Shown here piece after piece: positions 35,406 through 44,531 of a stretch of DNA of 64,000 bases. Source of the DNA: PFL25 sp046260155. Lineage in GTDB: Bacteria > Chloroflexota > Anaerolineae > Anaerolineales > UBA4823. Within the stretch, counting starts at the first letter, position 1; every line of letters begins with the position of its first letter. A model generated the notes under the pieces. It was not told the DNA's origin and ran no database searches. It was given only the letters and a program-made list of their open reading frames with translations. The position numbers and the translations under genes are program-made. The DNA is taken from assembly GCA_046260155.1 (NCBI GenBank), contig JBJYXV010000089.1, positions 62,001 through 126,000 of the forward strand, given 5' to 3'.

Positions 35406-35785
35406 ACCGCAGGTCGGCTGAATGGTCGCGGCTCTGCTTGACAGAGTCGAGGAAAGTCCGCACTCCAAAGAGCACTCTGCCGGGTAACTCCCGGGGTGGG
35501 GCAACCTGCCGGATAGGGCCACAGAGACATACCGCCGGATTCCGGTAAGGGTGAAAAGGTGGTGTAAGGGACCACCGGCGCTCGCAGTAATGTGGGCGGC
35601 CAGGCAACCCCCAGAGGGAGCAAGGCCAAGCAGGGATGATAGGCTGCTCGCCCTCCAACCCCAGCGATGGGGATGGTATCCCGGGTAGGCTGCACGAGCT
35701 GCACGGAGACGTGCATCCCAGATAGATGACCATTCAAGCGGTGTACTCCGCTGGACAGAATGCGGCTTACAGGCCGGCCTGTGGT
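35406..35785 (+). ncRNA. rnpB: RNase P RNA (bacterial type A)
   Basis: The catalytic RNA of ribonuclease P, which matures the 5' ends of tRNAs. The conserved core GAGGAAAGTCCGCACTCC lies near 35450-35467 and ACAGAATGCGGCTTACAG near 35755-35772, the two most invariant segments. The outer stem P1 pairs ACCGCAGGTCGG at 35406-35417 with CCGGCCTGTGGT at 35774-35785, allowing one mismatch. At 380 bases it has the usual length. Several antisense open frames over it are artefacts of its high GC content. Confidence 0.95.
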
Positions 35786-35954
35786 AATGTTCTGGTGTTA
35801 CAGTGAACTTGATTCTCATTCCCAGTCCTGCTATACTGATTTTGGGAATTTAATTTTAGTGTTAGTTTTCTTGATTTTATCGGTGCGGTCTCCAAGGAGT
35901 CTAGGCGGATAATCTATCTTTCGATCACTGTACCAAATTTGAATGGAGGGCACG

Positions 35955-36419
35955 ATGCCTGACGAGAAAACTGAAGAAAAAAACGAAAAAGAACTGGAAA
36001 AGCGCGAAGAGAAATCGCCAGAGGAAAAATACCGCCGCGATCCGCTGGGTTCGATCATCTGGGCCTGTATCTTGATCTGGGCAGGGACTGTTTTCCTGCT
36101 CAACCAGCTGGGTTACTTGGACCAGATCAAGGAGACGCTCTTCGCCAAGCAGGAAACATGGACCTTGGGATTTCCCGGCGATTTTTCTGTTTGGGGCCTG
36201 ATCTTCCTGGGTGCAGGTGTAATCCTGCTATTCGAGGTTTTACTGCGTTTGTTTATCCCGGCATATCGCAAACCGGTAACCGGCACCATTATCCTGGCTT
36301 TTGTTTTCATCGGAATTGGTCTGGGTAATGTGCTGCGCTGGGAATTCATATTCGCTTTAGTTCTGATTGCGATTGGTCTGTCGATCATCGTGAGCAGCTT
36401 CACACGGCGGAGAGAATAA
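35955..36419 (+). CDS. Small membrane protein with four helices
   Basis: A 154-residue protein starting at ATG 35955, which has a perfect GGAGGG ribosome site; an ATG at 35943 lacks one. A highly charged N-terminus (Glu and Lys-rich) precedes four membrane helices (SIIWACILIWAGTVFLL, WGLIFLGAGVILLFEVLL, VTGTIILAFVFIGIGLG and FALVLIAIGLSIIVSS), the helical topology of the DUF5668/LiaF N-terminal type. The function is unknown; relatives sense envelope stress. The stop lies 2 bases before the convergent GH3-like gene. Confidence 0.7.
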   Translation: MPDEKTEEKNEKELEKREEKSPEEKYRRDPLGSIIWACILIWAGTVFLLNQLGYLDQIKETLFAKQETWTLGFPGDFSVWGLIFLGAGVILLFEVLLRLFIPAYRKPVTGTIILAFVFIGIGLGNVLRWEFIFALVLIAIGLSIIVSSFTRRRE

Positions 36420-36421
36420 CG

Positions 36422-37570
36422 CTATAACTTTCCCAGGTTGAAAGACATAAATTCGTCCCAACCATAGCGCAAAGGAACCCACCATTCCTCACGCCCAATA
36501 CAGCGGAAGTATGGTGCCTGTTTTGCCAGGATCAGGTCGCCGATCTTGTAGCGCGGCAGGATGGGGGTTGAGACAATCAGCGAACCACGCTCACCAGGGC
36601 GCATTTCGTGCAATTGTTTAATCGTCTGCCCAACCAGGACTTCAAAGAAGAACAGGTCATAGTTAGGGACCCAGGCGCGCTTTTCATCCATCTGTTGGCC
36701 AAACATGCCCTCCGTGGCTCCGTAAATTTCCCTGATCACAGCACGTCCATACATGGCATTTAGAGCGGGCTGGTATTTAGTATTGATCCCCGCCACGCTT
36801 CCCAGGGTCATGATTTGAGTTTTCCATAAATCCTTGGGATAAAGCTTGTGATTCTTATTCATATAGCGCCCAAAACGCAGTGCAGTGGGACAAACACCGC
36901 CGACAAGGGTGACATTCTGATCCTTACAGGTCTCATACGCTAGTTCAAAACGCCGATTCCAATCACTCTCCGTTTTGCCACCGCCCAAAGCATCGATCTC
37001 TTCCTGGGTAGGAGCAGATTTGATAGGGGTGGTCTTTGCGACGAACTTGGTGTAGATCCCCGAGCTATATCCGTATTCCACTTGACGATCACCAACCATG
37101 ATCGTCCCTACCACGGAGGGGAAATTAAGGTTTAGATTGATGCCGGTGAATAAATCGAAGCGTTTGGAAGTGGCGACATAATTCATCATCGCTCGACCTG
37201 CACTGGTCCGCAAAGCCATGTCGGTGGGAGTCATGGGGATAAACTTGGATTCACCCTTGGTGGTTCCGCGCGTGATCGCCCAACCGATTGGATCTTCCCA
37301 TAAAAGAAGTTCGATCTCACCAGCCATAACCTTCTCAATAATTGCTTTGTAATCACCATCATAGGTGGCAACCGGGAAAGCTTTCCTGTAATCTGCCAAT
37401 GTTCCTATATTTCTTGCCCCATGCTCCTGACCATATTTGGTTTTTGCGTAATCGCCGATCAGGTTGTGCAGGACTTCATCCTGTGCAGCAGCGGGGTCAG
37501 ATATTGAGCGCTGCCAGGGCTCGAGAAAAGTCTGGAGCATCTGGGCTCCACTTTGAGGATCGATATTCAA
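36422..37570 (-). CDS. GH3-like acyl-adenylate enzyme (auxin-responsive promoter family), short form
   Basis: A 382-residue protein of the GH3 family, which in plants adenylates carboxylic acids and couples them to amino acids. The family is recognised by the start YAKTKYGQEHG, the ATP loop TRGTTKGESKFIPMT, the segment EIYGATEGMFGQQMDEK with the adenylate-binding Glu, and RYKIGDLILA. Plant enzymes have about 600 residues; here the C-terminal domain is much shorter, so the second half-reaction may differ. Bacterial members occur, with unknown substrates. It diverges from the plsC gene and may share a promoter region of about 165 bases. Confidence 0.8.
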   Translation of the reverse strand: MNIDPQSGAQMLQTFLEPWQRSISDPAAAQDEVLHNLIGDYAKTKYGQEHGARNIGTLADYRKAFPVATYDGDYKAIIEKVMAGEIELLLWEDPIGWAITRGTTKGESKFIPMTPTDMALRTSAGRAMMNYVATSKRFDLFTGINLNLNFPSVVGTIMVGDRQVEYGYSSGIYTKFVAKTTPIKSAPTQEEIDALGGGKTESDWNRRFELAYETCKDQNVTLVGGVCPTALRFGRYMNKNHKLYPKDLWKTQIMTLGSVAGINTKYQPALNAMYGRAVIREIYGATEGMFGQQMDEKRAWVPNYDLFFFEVLVGQTIKQLHEMRPGERGSLIVSTPILPRYKIGDLILAKQAPYFRCIGREEWWVPLRYGWDEFMSFNLGKL

Positions 37571-37737
37571 GGTGACCTCCAGGGTCTCTTGCTGTTTTAT
37601 TTACATCTCATTGTATAGTTGATTTTCCGCTGGGGCAAGAATTTCGACAAACTTCGCATGCATATTGGTTTATAAAAGTACTGCAATCGTGTAGGATTTG
37701 ATATACTAGGCCTGTTTAACCTGGATCAACGGGGTTG

Positions 37738-38433
37738 ATGATGATTGACCGCATCGTTCGTTACCTCAATCGAATTTTTGTTGATAGCATCCTGGACATT
37801 GAATTCCACAATTTAGAGACGGCACCCCGGGAAGGCGCATTAATCGTGGCAGGTAATCACCTAGGTGCGCTGGATGCATTAATCGTGTTCTCTGTGGTTG
37901 ACAAACGAGATTACATCGTCATGGTGGCCGAATACCACCAGAATTATGCCTTCCGCCGCTGGTTAGCGAATTTAGTTGGTGCGATCTTTGTCGATCGCTA
38001 CCAGGCTGATTTTGCTGCCCTGAGGGAGGTGCTGAAGCGGCTTAACGAAGGCGGGGTACTGATCATCTCGCCCGAAGGAACGCGCAGCAGAACAGGTGGT
38101 CTGCTCCCTGGACAACCCGGGACAGCTTACCTGGCTGCAAAAACAGGGATACCAGTTCTGCCGGTGAGCATTGTGGGCAGTGAAGATCGTTTAATCATGG
38201 CCAATCTGAAGCGGTTCAAGCGCTCACCAGTTAAAGTTGTGTTTGGTGAAGCGATTCATTTTGCTCCTGTTCCCAAAGATGGTCGGGAAGAGATTTTGCA
38301 AGAATATACAAATGAAATTATGTGCCAGATTGCTGCCTTACTTCCAGAAGAGTATCGCGGTGTATACGCAGACAACCCTCACTTGAAGAAAATAATCGCC
38401 GAGAAAAGTTCCAGGTCAGAAATTGTCCTATAG
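37738..38433 (+). CDS. plsC: 1-acyl-glycerol-3-phosphate acyltransferase (PlsC family)
   Basis: A 231-residue acyltransferase for phospholipid synthesis; PlsC puts an acyl chain on lysophosphatidic acid. The catalytic box is NHLGALD (HxxxxD), the substrate box is PEGTRSRTG, and GQPGTAYLAAKTGIPVLPVSI is typical. A membrane-interacting N-terminal segment is short, so it is probably peripheral. Several start codons occur in a row at 37735-37741; I take the first ATG at 37738. The role as PlsC is likely, but related acyltransferases with other acceptors are common. Confidence 0.88.
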   Translation: MMIDRIVRYLNRIFVDSILDIEFHNLETAPREGALIVAGNHLGALDALIVFSVVDKRDYIVMVAEYHQNYAFRRWLANLVGAIFVDRYQADFAALREVLKRLNEGGVLIISPEGTRSRTGGLLPGQPGTAYLAAKTGIPVLPVSIVGSEDRLIMANLKRFKRSPVKVVFGEAIHFAPVPKDGREEILQEYTNEIMCQIAALLPEEYRGVYADNPHLKKIIAEKSSRSEIVL

Positions 38434-38562
38434 AGGTTTAGCAGAAAATATCTTTTAAGCTTGTAACCTTTTTCACGTTTCAGCATCTAAATTTGAAGAA
38501 CAGCATTGAAGTACTCAAACCGTGCTGTAATTTTTGGCCGGTTTGATCTTTCAGGAGAAATT

Positions 38563-38772
38563 ATGCCAATATTTGAATTTGTCTGCCAGGATTGCGGAAC
38601 ACCTTTTGAAGAGCTGGTGCGAAGCGCAAGTGCAACCGATGAGGTCGTTTGCCCTTACTGCGCGAGCAACCAGGTTGCGAAACAGATTTCAACCTTCGCT
38701 TCAAAGATCACTGGAGCCAGCACCTCATTTTCAAGTAGCTCTGCAGCCTCCTGCAGTACAGGCAGTCTTTGA
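38563..38772 (+). CDS. FmdB-family zinc ribbon protein (first copy)
   Basis: A 69-residue protein with the FmdB regulatory-type zinc ribbon: MPIFEFVCQDCGTPFEELV, then VCPYCASNQVAKQIS, with CxxC pairs binding one zinc. A Ser-rich, Ala-rich tail follows. The start at 38563 has an AGGAGA site; an in-frame start at 38506 is unlikely because it would put 19 non-family residues before MPIFEF. A second FmdB-type gene lies at 41786. These small proteins have uncertain, possibly regulatory roles. Confidence 0.85.
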   Translation: MPIFEFVCQDCGTPFEELVRSASATDEVVCPYCASNQVAKQISTFASKITGASTSFSSSSAASCSTGSL

Positions 38773-38932
38773 GGTGTATGAATCCCCGTCGACCGTGTGT
38801 CGATAATTCTTCCTGACAATCAACAACTTGCGAAGGAACCAGGCAGTGGATCACCAGATCTGCTGCCTGGCTTGGGTTAATCGCAGCTTTTCTTCCATCT
38901 GCTGATAGAATACCGGATGAGCGAAGGAACAC

Positions 38933-39871
38933 ATGGCAACATCGTCTAAACATACCCAGGCCCGCCCTTTTCTCAAGTGGGCAGGCGGCAAGCGCCAGCT
39001 GTTGGACCAGATGCAGGCTTATTTTCCCAAGGAGCTGCTGAATGGTGAAATTTCCCGTTATGCGGAACCCTTCCTGGGCAGTGGGGCGTTGTTCTTTAAA
39101 ATCATGCAAAGCTACCCGATCCAAGAGTGTTTGTTAGCGGATATTAATCATGAGCTAATCTTGGTTTATAAAACGATACAGCAGGATGTGAACAGCTTGA
39201 TCGGGAGTCTGGGGGTGATTGAGAGCCAGTTTTCGCAACTTAATCAGGAACAGCGCAGGGAATATTATTACCAGATCAGGGAAAAATACAATCAGCAACG
39301 CACATCGATTCAAATTATGGAGTTTGAGCCCAATTGGATTCAACGGGCAGCCTACATGATTTTCCTGAATCGCACTGGTTTCAATGGTTTATTCCGCGTA
39401 AACTCGAGCGGGGAATTTAATGTGCCATATGGAAGATATGAGCATCCACGCATTTTGGATCGTGAAAACCTGCACCTTGTTGCGGCATTGCTCCAGCGTG
39501 TATGCCTCGACTACGGGGATTTTGAGGCGATCGCAGATTTTGTAAATGAGCAGACCTTGGTGTACTTTGATCCACCTTACAGGCCGCTCAGTCCAACCGC
39601 TCATTTCACTTCTTACTCCACTGGAAGATTTGGTGATCAGCAGCAGCTCAGGTTAGCGAGGTTTTACCGCTCCCTGGATGGACAGGGTGGTAGGCTCATG
39701 TTGAGCAATTCTGACCCGCATAACGTTGATCCCTCGGATAATTTTTTTGAACGAGCATATCGAGGTTTCTATATTAAACGGTTGAAGGCCAGGAGGAATA
39801 TCAATCGTGATGCTGAGAAACGGGGGCAAATTTCAGAGCTGTTAATTCTGAATTACGATCCAGGTACATAG
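38933..39871 (+). CDS. dam: D12-class DNA adenine methyltransferase (Dam-like)
   Basis: A 312-residue N6-adenine methyltransferase (D12/alpha class), 30-40 residues longer than E. coli Dam. FLKWAGGKRQLLDQM is the S-adenosylmethionine site (motif I), EPFLGSGALFF follows, and DPPYRPLS carries the catalytic DPPY. The middle contains a long target-recognition region. No restriction endonuclease gene is adjacent, so this is a solitary methylase; GATC is the usual target of relatives, but is not proven here. An AAGGA precedes ATG 38933. Confidence 0.9.
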   Translation: MATSSKHTQARPFLKWAGGKRQLLDQMQAYFPKELLNGEISRYAEPFLGSGALFFKIMQSYPIQECLLADINHELILVYKTIQQDVNSLIGSLGVIESQFSQLNQEQRREYYYQIREKYNQQRTSIQIMEFEPNWIQRAAYMIFLNRTGFNGLFRVNSSGEFNVPYGRYEHPRILDRENLHLVAALLQRVCLDYGDFEAIADFVNEQTLVYFDPPYRPLSPTAHFTSYSTGRFGDQQQLRLARFYRSLDGQGGRLMLSNSDPHNVDPSDNFFERAYRGFYIKRLKARRNINRDAEKRGQISELLILNYDPGT

Positions 39872-39893
39872 GATTGTATAATTCGCACTAATT

Positions 39894-41330
39894 ATGGCCG
39901 CGAGAAAATGGATCGATGATGGCTACCGGGATACAGAGCTGCGAGATGTGCGCAGAATTCGCTGGGTTCTGGTTATCACGATGCTGTTGAATTTCCTGGC
40001 AACAGGGATTAAACTGGGCGCTGGGATGGCGACAGGCGCAATCAGCATCGTAGCGGATAGTCTCGACAGCTTATTCGATGGGTTCTCGAATCTGGTAGGT
40101 CTGGTGGGGTTGAATCTAGCTGCCAGACCACCTGATAGCGATCACCCGTATGGTCACCGCAAATTTGAAACGATTGCAGCTTTGTGCATTGCAATTCTCT
40201 TGTTCTTGACCAGCTGGCAGCTGCTGCAAACCGCCTGGGCACGTTGGTGGAGTGATGCGGTACCCGTCATCAGTGGATGGACCATGTTTGCGATGATTGC
40301 AAGTATATTGATCCAGGGTGGAACGAGCATCTATGAGCTGCACCAAGGGAGAAAGCTGAAAAGTGAAGTGCTGGTGGCGGATGCCCTGCACACCCGGGCC
40401 AGCATCTTGATTTCCATCTCAGTTGTGGCAGGCCTTATCCTGGTCAACTTGGGATATCCAAAAGCAGATCCGCTCTTCGCAGGATTTGTTGCGCTGATGA
40501 TTGCCAAAATTGGGGTGGACATCTTGCGTGAAACCCTGCCCGTGCTGGTCGACCAGGCGGCATTTGATCCGGGCCAGATCGCCCAGGTGGTGGATGAAGT
40601 GGGAGGCATTGAATCTTTCCACCGTGTCCGAAGCAGAGGGGCAGCGGGGAGTGCAGCGATCGACCTGCACGTCCGCGTCTCTGCAGACAAGACAGTGCGC
40701 GAAGCAAATGTAATTGCAGACGAAGTGCAGCACCGGTTGATGAAGCTGGATGGAGTCAGTGATGTGACTGTTCACATAGAAGCTGCGCAAAAAATGGACG
40801 AAGAGGCAGCAGACCTATTTTCCACCGTCAAATATTTTGCTGCGCAATATGGTCTGACCGTGCATGAAATTTGGGCACACCGCTATAATGATGACCTGGC
40901 GTTGGAGGTACACATCGGGGTCGATCCACGGTTATTGTTAGGGGAAGCCCACGCACTTGTCGATCAACTTGAGCAGGATATTCTTAAGCGTCGCCCTGAG
41001 GTCAAATGGGTTCACACGCATATCGAGCTGGCAACAACCCAAGTGCAGCAGACTGAGGGGGATTTCCTGCACGTGAGTAGCGAAATGCGTTCAATAGTGG
41101 AATCTGCGGTTGCAAATATCCCTCACCTGTTCAATCCGCATAATATTCGCATGCGGCGCAATCCTATGGATGGCAACCTGCTCTACATGTCCTTGGAGTG
41201 CACTGTTGAACCCGATTTGCCCGTTTCCCAGGCGCACCATATGGCCTCTCAATTGGAAAATGAACTCAGCCACCAGCTGCCAGAAATCGCGGATGTATCT
41301 GTACACGTTGAACCTCATGACCAGATCTAA
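39894..41330 (+). CDS. Cation diffusion facilitator with triple C-terminal domain
   Basis: A 478-residue CDF transporter that exports divalent metals (zinc, iron or manganese) against a proton gradient. Six membrane helices cover residues 20-210. The metal sites are seen in ADSLDSLFDG (helix 2), HPYGHRKFE (loop) and VADALHTRASI (helix 5). The C-terminal part is much longer than usual: three copies of the cytosolic dimerisation (ZT-dimer) domain of about 85 residues, near 215-300, 310-395 and 395-475. The usual length is about 300, so the extra domains may sense metals. It follows the Dam gene by 22 bases. Confidence 0.88.
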   Translation: MAARKWIDDGYRDTELRDVRRIRWVLVITMLLNFLATGIKLGAGMATGAISIVADSLDSLFDGFSNLVGLVGLNLAARPPDSDHPYGHRKFETIAALCIAILLFLTSWQLLQTAWARWWSDAVPVISGWTMFAMIASILIQGGTSIYELHQGRKLKSEVLVADALHTRASILISISVVAGLILVNLGYPKADPLFAGFVALMIAKIGVDILRETLPVLVDQAAFDPGQIAQVVDEVGGIESFHRVRSRGAAGSAAIDLHVRVSADKTVREANVIADEVQHRLMKLDGVSDVTVHIEAAQKMDEEAADLFSTVKYFAAQYGLTVHEIWAHRYNDDLALEVHIGVDPRLLLGEAHALVDQLEQDILKRRPEVKWVHTHIELATTQVQQTEGDFLHVSSEMRSIVESAVANIPHLFNPHNIRMRRNPMDGNLLYMSLECTVEPDLPVSQAHHMASQLENELSHQLPEIADVSVHVEPHDQI

Positions 41331-41351
41331 TATTTGAGGATCAAAATAAAA

Positions 41352-41380
41352 TACATCCGGCAGCCTGACTGCCGGATGTA
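41352..41380. terminator. Terminator hairpin between convergent genes
   Basis: A perfect 12-bp stem (TACATCCGGCAG at 41352-41363 with CTGCCGGATGTA at 41369-41380) and a 5-base loop. On the minus strand it is followed by ATTTTATTTT, so it ends the PspC-like gene best; it may also serve the cation transporter. Confidence 0.7.
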
Positions 41381-41436
41381 TTGGGGAGGAGCAACGCGGG
41401 GGGTACAGGTTTGTACCAGCCGGTTACATGACAAGG

Positions 41437-41664
41437 TTATGTGGCTTGAACTTCTGTCACCAGCCCTGGTTCTTGGGGAACCAGGATCAACATGACCAGG
41501 TAAACTAATGCCAATGCACCTGGGATTCCGAGGAAAGCTCCAAAAACGAAGAGCACGCGTACCAAGGTGGGATCGATGTCGAAGTATTCTCCCAGGCCAC
41601 CGCAAACGCCACCCAGCATACGATTTTCACGTGACCGATAAAGTTTTTGATATTGGCTAGACAT
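41437..41664 (-). CDS. PspC domain protein
   Basis: A 75-residue PspC-type protein: KLYRSRENRMLGGVCGGLGEYFDIDPTLVRVLFV is the family signature, followed by a second hydrophobic segment (IPGALALVYLVMLILV). The domain is in the membrane and usually regulates phage-shock or envelope stress responses. No other Psp gene is in the window. ATG 41664 has an AGGAG site. Confidence 0.9.
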   Translation of the reverse strand: MSSQYQKLYRSRENRMLGGVCGGLGEYFDIDPTLVRVLFVFGAFLGIPGALALVYLVMLILVPQEPGLVTEVQAT

Positions 41665-41785
41665 TTTTTTCTCCTATTTTCTATTTCTATTATGATCTAC
41701 GCAGATCAGGAGAAAAGGTTGCAAAAACCCGCAGGAATTTTTTCCCACGGGTCTGAAAGTCCAGCAATATTTGAATAAATTGGGA

Positions 41786-42013
41786 TTAGTTAGCCCCACA
41801 GGTGCTGCAGGTGTGGGTGCTGCACGATGCACAGGCGGGAGCACTCTGGGTGACCGCGCGCCCATCTGAATGGGCGTAAAACAGGGAGAGCATGCGCGAG
41901 GTATGGAAGCCTTCACAGCTCGGGCAGGCGATTTGTTGATCGGCATCCTTAATCGAGCGCAGGGCATCAAATTGTGTGTGGCAGTCTAAGCAAGCATACT
42001 CATAAAGTGGCAT
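41786..42013 (-). CDS. FmdB-family zinc ribbon protein (second copy)
   Basis: A 75-residue FmdB-type zinc ribbon (MPLYEYACLDCHTQFDALR, then IACPSCEGFHTSRMLS) with an unusual C-terminal tail rich in cysteine (CASCSTHTCSTCGA) that might bind a second metal. The paralogue at 38563 has no such tail. Isolated on the minus strand between PspC and the polymerase gene. The role is uncertain. Confidence 0.82.
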   Translation of the reverse strand: MPLYEYACLDCHTQFDALRSIKDADQQIACPSCEGFHTSRMLSLFYAHSDGRAVTQSAPACASCSTHTCSTCGAN

Positions 42014-42104
42014 TATTTATTCCCTACCAGCAGTTTAATATTTAGCAGCTGTTCAGCTGGCTGACATACCAAGTATAGCATAATGCACGATGGTAGTGGG
42101 GTTT

Positions 42105-44399
42105 TTAACCTTCCAGAAGGTGGCGGATATCCCACAAAGGCAAGGCGGTGGGTGCCGTACGGGGCAACACGCCTGGCGGGGCATTGTAAGCCGCGTTGCT
42201 GAACACCCACTGGCTGAGTAGCTGCTTGTCAACCCCGAAGGGCTCCAGCAGGGTGGTGGCCGCGCGCAGCAGCAGCTCGCTGTAGCGCTCCACGTCCACA
42301 CTGGCCGGGTCTGGGGGTTGGGGCAGGTTCCAGGCATAGACTCCCGGCTCGCCGCGCGTGTACAAGAAGCGAACCTTTTGTCCCGGGCTGGTTGACTTTC
42401 CCGCAGCCTGCAGCTGCGCCACCGCACAAGCCACGGGGGAAGGGGTACGGAATTCGTCCAGTGCGCGGCTGAGTTTTTGAGCAACCAGCATCTGCTCCAG
42501 CGGCAGGCGCCCCGCACGCAACGCAGCCAGCTTGCGGCGCAGCAGGGCCAGCACCCCGGGCAGGTAGGCATCTGCGGGTGCGCACCGGGAGACATGCGCC
42601 AGCTGGGCGATAATCTCAGCCTGTAATTGGACAATAAAGGCAGGGGTATCCCGCCGCCGGGCTTCGATGCCGCGTACTTTGACCGAGCCATCCTGGAAAA
42701 TGCCGAAGTAGCGATTGGCGACCGGCACCCGCGCATCCTGCCGGGAGGACAAAAATGCCATCCAGCGGTAAATACCCTCCAGGGCGATAGGTAAACCGGT
42801 ACGCTGGCTGATGGCATCCAGCACCGGCTGGAAATCTGGCACCCGGGAGGCACCTGGCTTCGTGATCCACATGCCATCTACGTAGAGGTGCAGCACCTCA
42901 AATCCCAGGTCTTCGGCAGCCTCTTTGGCACGCAGGAGCGCTTCCCGCCCGTAAGCGGTGACCGCCTCGTGGGCTTCGATGCGCCCGAAGCGGGCGTTCT
43001 TGTACCCCAAGTAGCCAAAACAGGTGACCAGCAGCCATTTGTGGGCTGATGCGCGGGCCTGGTAGATTTTGCGCCGGGGATGCCAGGCTGGCAGTGTGGC
43101 CAGGCTGGTCTTGAGGGCGAGGCGCTTCTCGAGTAGTGGTGCCAGGGTCTGTGGTACCAGGCCCTGGGGCTGTGGATCACCGGGAGAACCCAGCTCGGGT
43201 GCTGCGTCCGCGATCTCCCGGCTGGAGCCAACTGTCTCCGGAGAGATATTGAAGTGCACCATGATGCTGGGGTACATGGAGATAAAATCGATCTCAGCCA
43301 CGTCATAGTGCAGGCCCATGGTGGGCTGGTAAACCAGACCCCCCTGGTCAGAACGCATCAGATCCAAGATGGATTTTGGGCGCTCAGCCTGCTGCTTGTG
43401 CCAGGGCACCAGGATCCCCTGGCGCAGGGCAGTCAGCATCTGCATGGCAGAAATACCGCTGCCCGGAGAAACACGGGCCACGGTTTGTATGGATAGAGAG
43501 GTAACACGCGCTAATTCATAGATGCCGTGCATCCCGTAGTCATGAAAAAGCATGGCGTTGTAGCGATCGATATGCCAGCGGCCGAAGAGCAGTACCTGGC
43601 GTCCTTGGTGAACCACCTGCCCGTAAGAAAAGTAAGTACGTTCGGGTTTGTGAGCCGGGAGCAGTCCGGGTTCGCGGTTGAAGGGCAAAGCCAGGTTAGC
43701 CTGTTTGGATAGGTCAAGCAGGTGGGGCATCAACCAGGTATCACCCCAGGATGTGAGCAGCAGGTCAGGATCGTGCCGGTTGATAATGGAACGCAGCCCG
43801 ATCAGCAGGGGACGCACAGGCGCCAGGGGCAGGCGGTATGTGAAGCGCTCACAGCGCAGATTCAGGTAGGTGGGGGGGGCATGGGCTGGATCGCGGTTGG
43901 GTTCGATATCCAGGATGCGCAGGGAAGGGGGTTCAGGATCCAGATCCCAGGGTAAATCGAGCGCGCTGATCGTTTCCACATGGCCGGCGTCGCTGACCTG
44001 CACCCGGCAGCGGGCCAACGGAAAGACATGGTGGGCGGCCGCATAGCGCAGGGGAAGCTTTAGATCGGCATCGTAGTAAGTCAAATCGGGGAAGCGCTTG
44101 GCAACCTGGCGGAAGAGGCGCGGCTGGCGGATAGGCTGGTCGACCTGGATGGCAAGTATGCTGAGTGGCTGTTCCTGGAACAGGTCGCGGCGTTCTGTCC
44201 TCGACAGAGACACCGGGACGGGCTGCTTTTTCAGGAAGCGCCACAGGGCACGCAGGCGCGCCGCGGGTCCGGCAGCATAGAAGGTGATCGGGAAAGCTTG
44301 CTGAAAACGGTAGCGCTGGCCATCGTCTCCCAGCAACCAGAGCACCACCCCGCCCTGCGGGTCAGCAAACAGGTCAAGCAGCCAGCCAGTGTGTTCCAT
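42105..44399 (-). CDS. Family-B-like DNA polymerase with altered motif C
   Basis: A 764-residue protein of the DNA polymerase B type, start ATG 44399 with an AAGGAT site. The 3'-5' exonuclease motif I (LRILDIEPN) is present, but motif II (SWGDTWLMPHL) lacks the expected catalytic Asp. The polymerase motif A (DFISMYPSIM) and B (KWLLVTCFGYLGYKNARFG) are clear. Motif C, usually YGDTDS, reads YVDGMW, so the first Asp is kept (Asp508) and the second is Met510. It is more GC-rich than its neighbours. Related PolB-like proteins occur in some Chloroflexota and phages; its role may be repair or gap filling, if it is active at all. Confidence 0.75.
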   Translation of the reverse strand: MEHTGWLLDLFADPQGGVVLWLLGDDGQRYRFQQAFPITFYAAGPAARLRALWRFLKKQPVPVSLSRTERRDLFQEQPLSILAIQVDQPIRQPRLFRQVAKRFPDLTYYDADLKLPLRYAAAHHVFPLARCRVQVSDAGHVETISALDLPWDLDPEPPSLRILDIEPNRDPAHAPPTYLNLRCERFTYRLPLAPVRPLLIGLRSIINRHDPDLLLTSWGDTWLMPHLLDLSKQANLALPFNREPGLLPAHKPERTYFSYGQVVHQGRQVLLFGRWHIDRYNAMLFHDYGMHGIYELARVTSLSIQTVARVSPGSGISAMQMLTALRQGILVPWHKQQAERPKSILDLMRSDQGGLVYQPTMGLHYDVAEIDFISMYPSIMVHFNISPETVGSSREIADAAPELGSPGDPQPQGLVPQTLAPLLEKRLALKTSLATLPAWHPRRKIYQARASAHKWLLVTCFGYLGYKNARFGRIEAHEAVTAYGREALLRAKEAAEDLGFEVLHLYVDGMWITKPGASRVPDFQPVLDAISQRTGLPIALEGIYRWMAFLSSRQDARVPVANRYFGIFQDGSVKVRGIEARRRDTPAFIVQLQAEIIAQLAHVSRCAPADAYLPGVLALLRRKLAALRAGRLPLEQMLVAQKLSRALDEFRTPSPVACAVAQLQAAGKSTSPGQKVRFLYTRGEPGVYAWNLPQPPDPASVDVERYSELLLRAATTLLEPFGVDKQLLSQWVFSNAAYNAPPGVLPRTAPTALPLWDIRHLLEG

Positions 44400-44531
44400 A
44401 ATTATCCTTGCCCCTCCAATGCAGGTGGGTGGATTATAAAATAGAACAAGTGTTCTGTACAGGGTGATTCCTTTGGTGGACCGGCTGCCCAGGATTGACA
44501 CCGCGAAAAGCCTGGGTTATAGTTTTCCACC

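Noticed and set aside
35382..35819. Three long open frames on the minus strand.
   Set aside because: They lie over the RNase P RNA gene and come from its GC-rich, stop-poor sequence.
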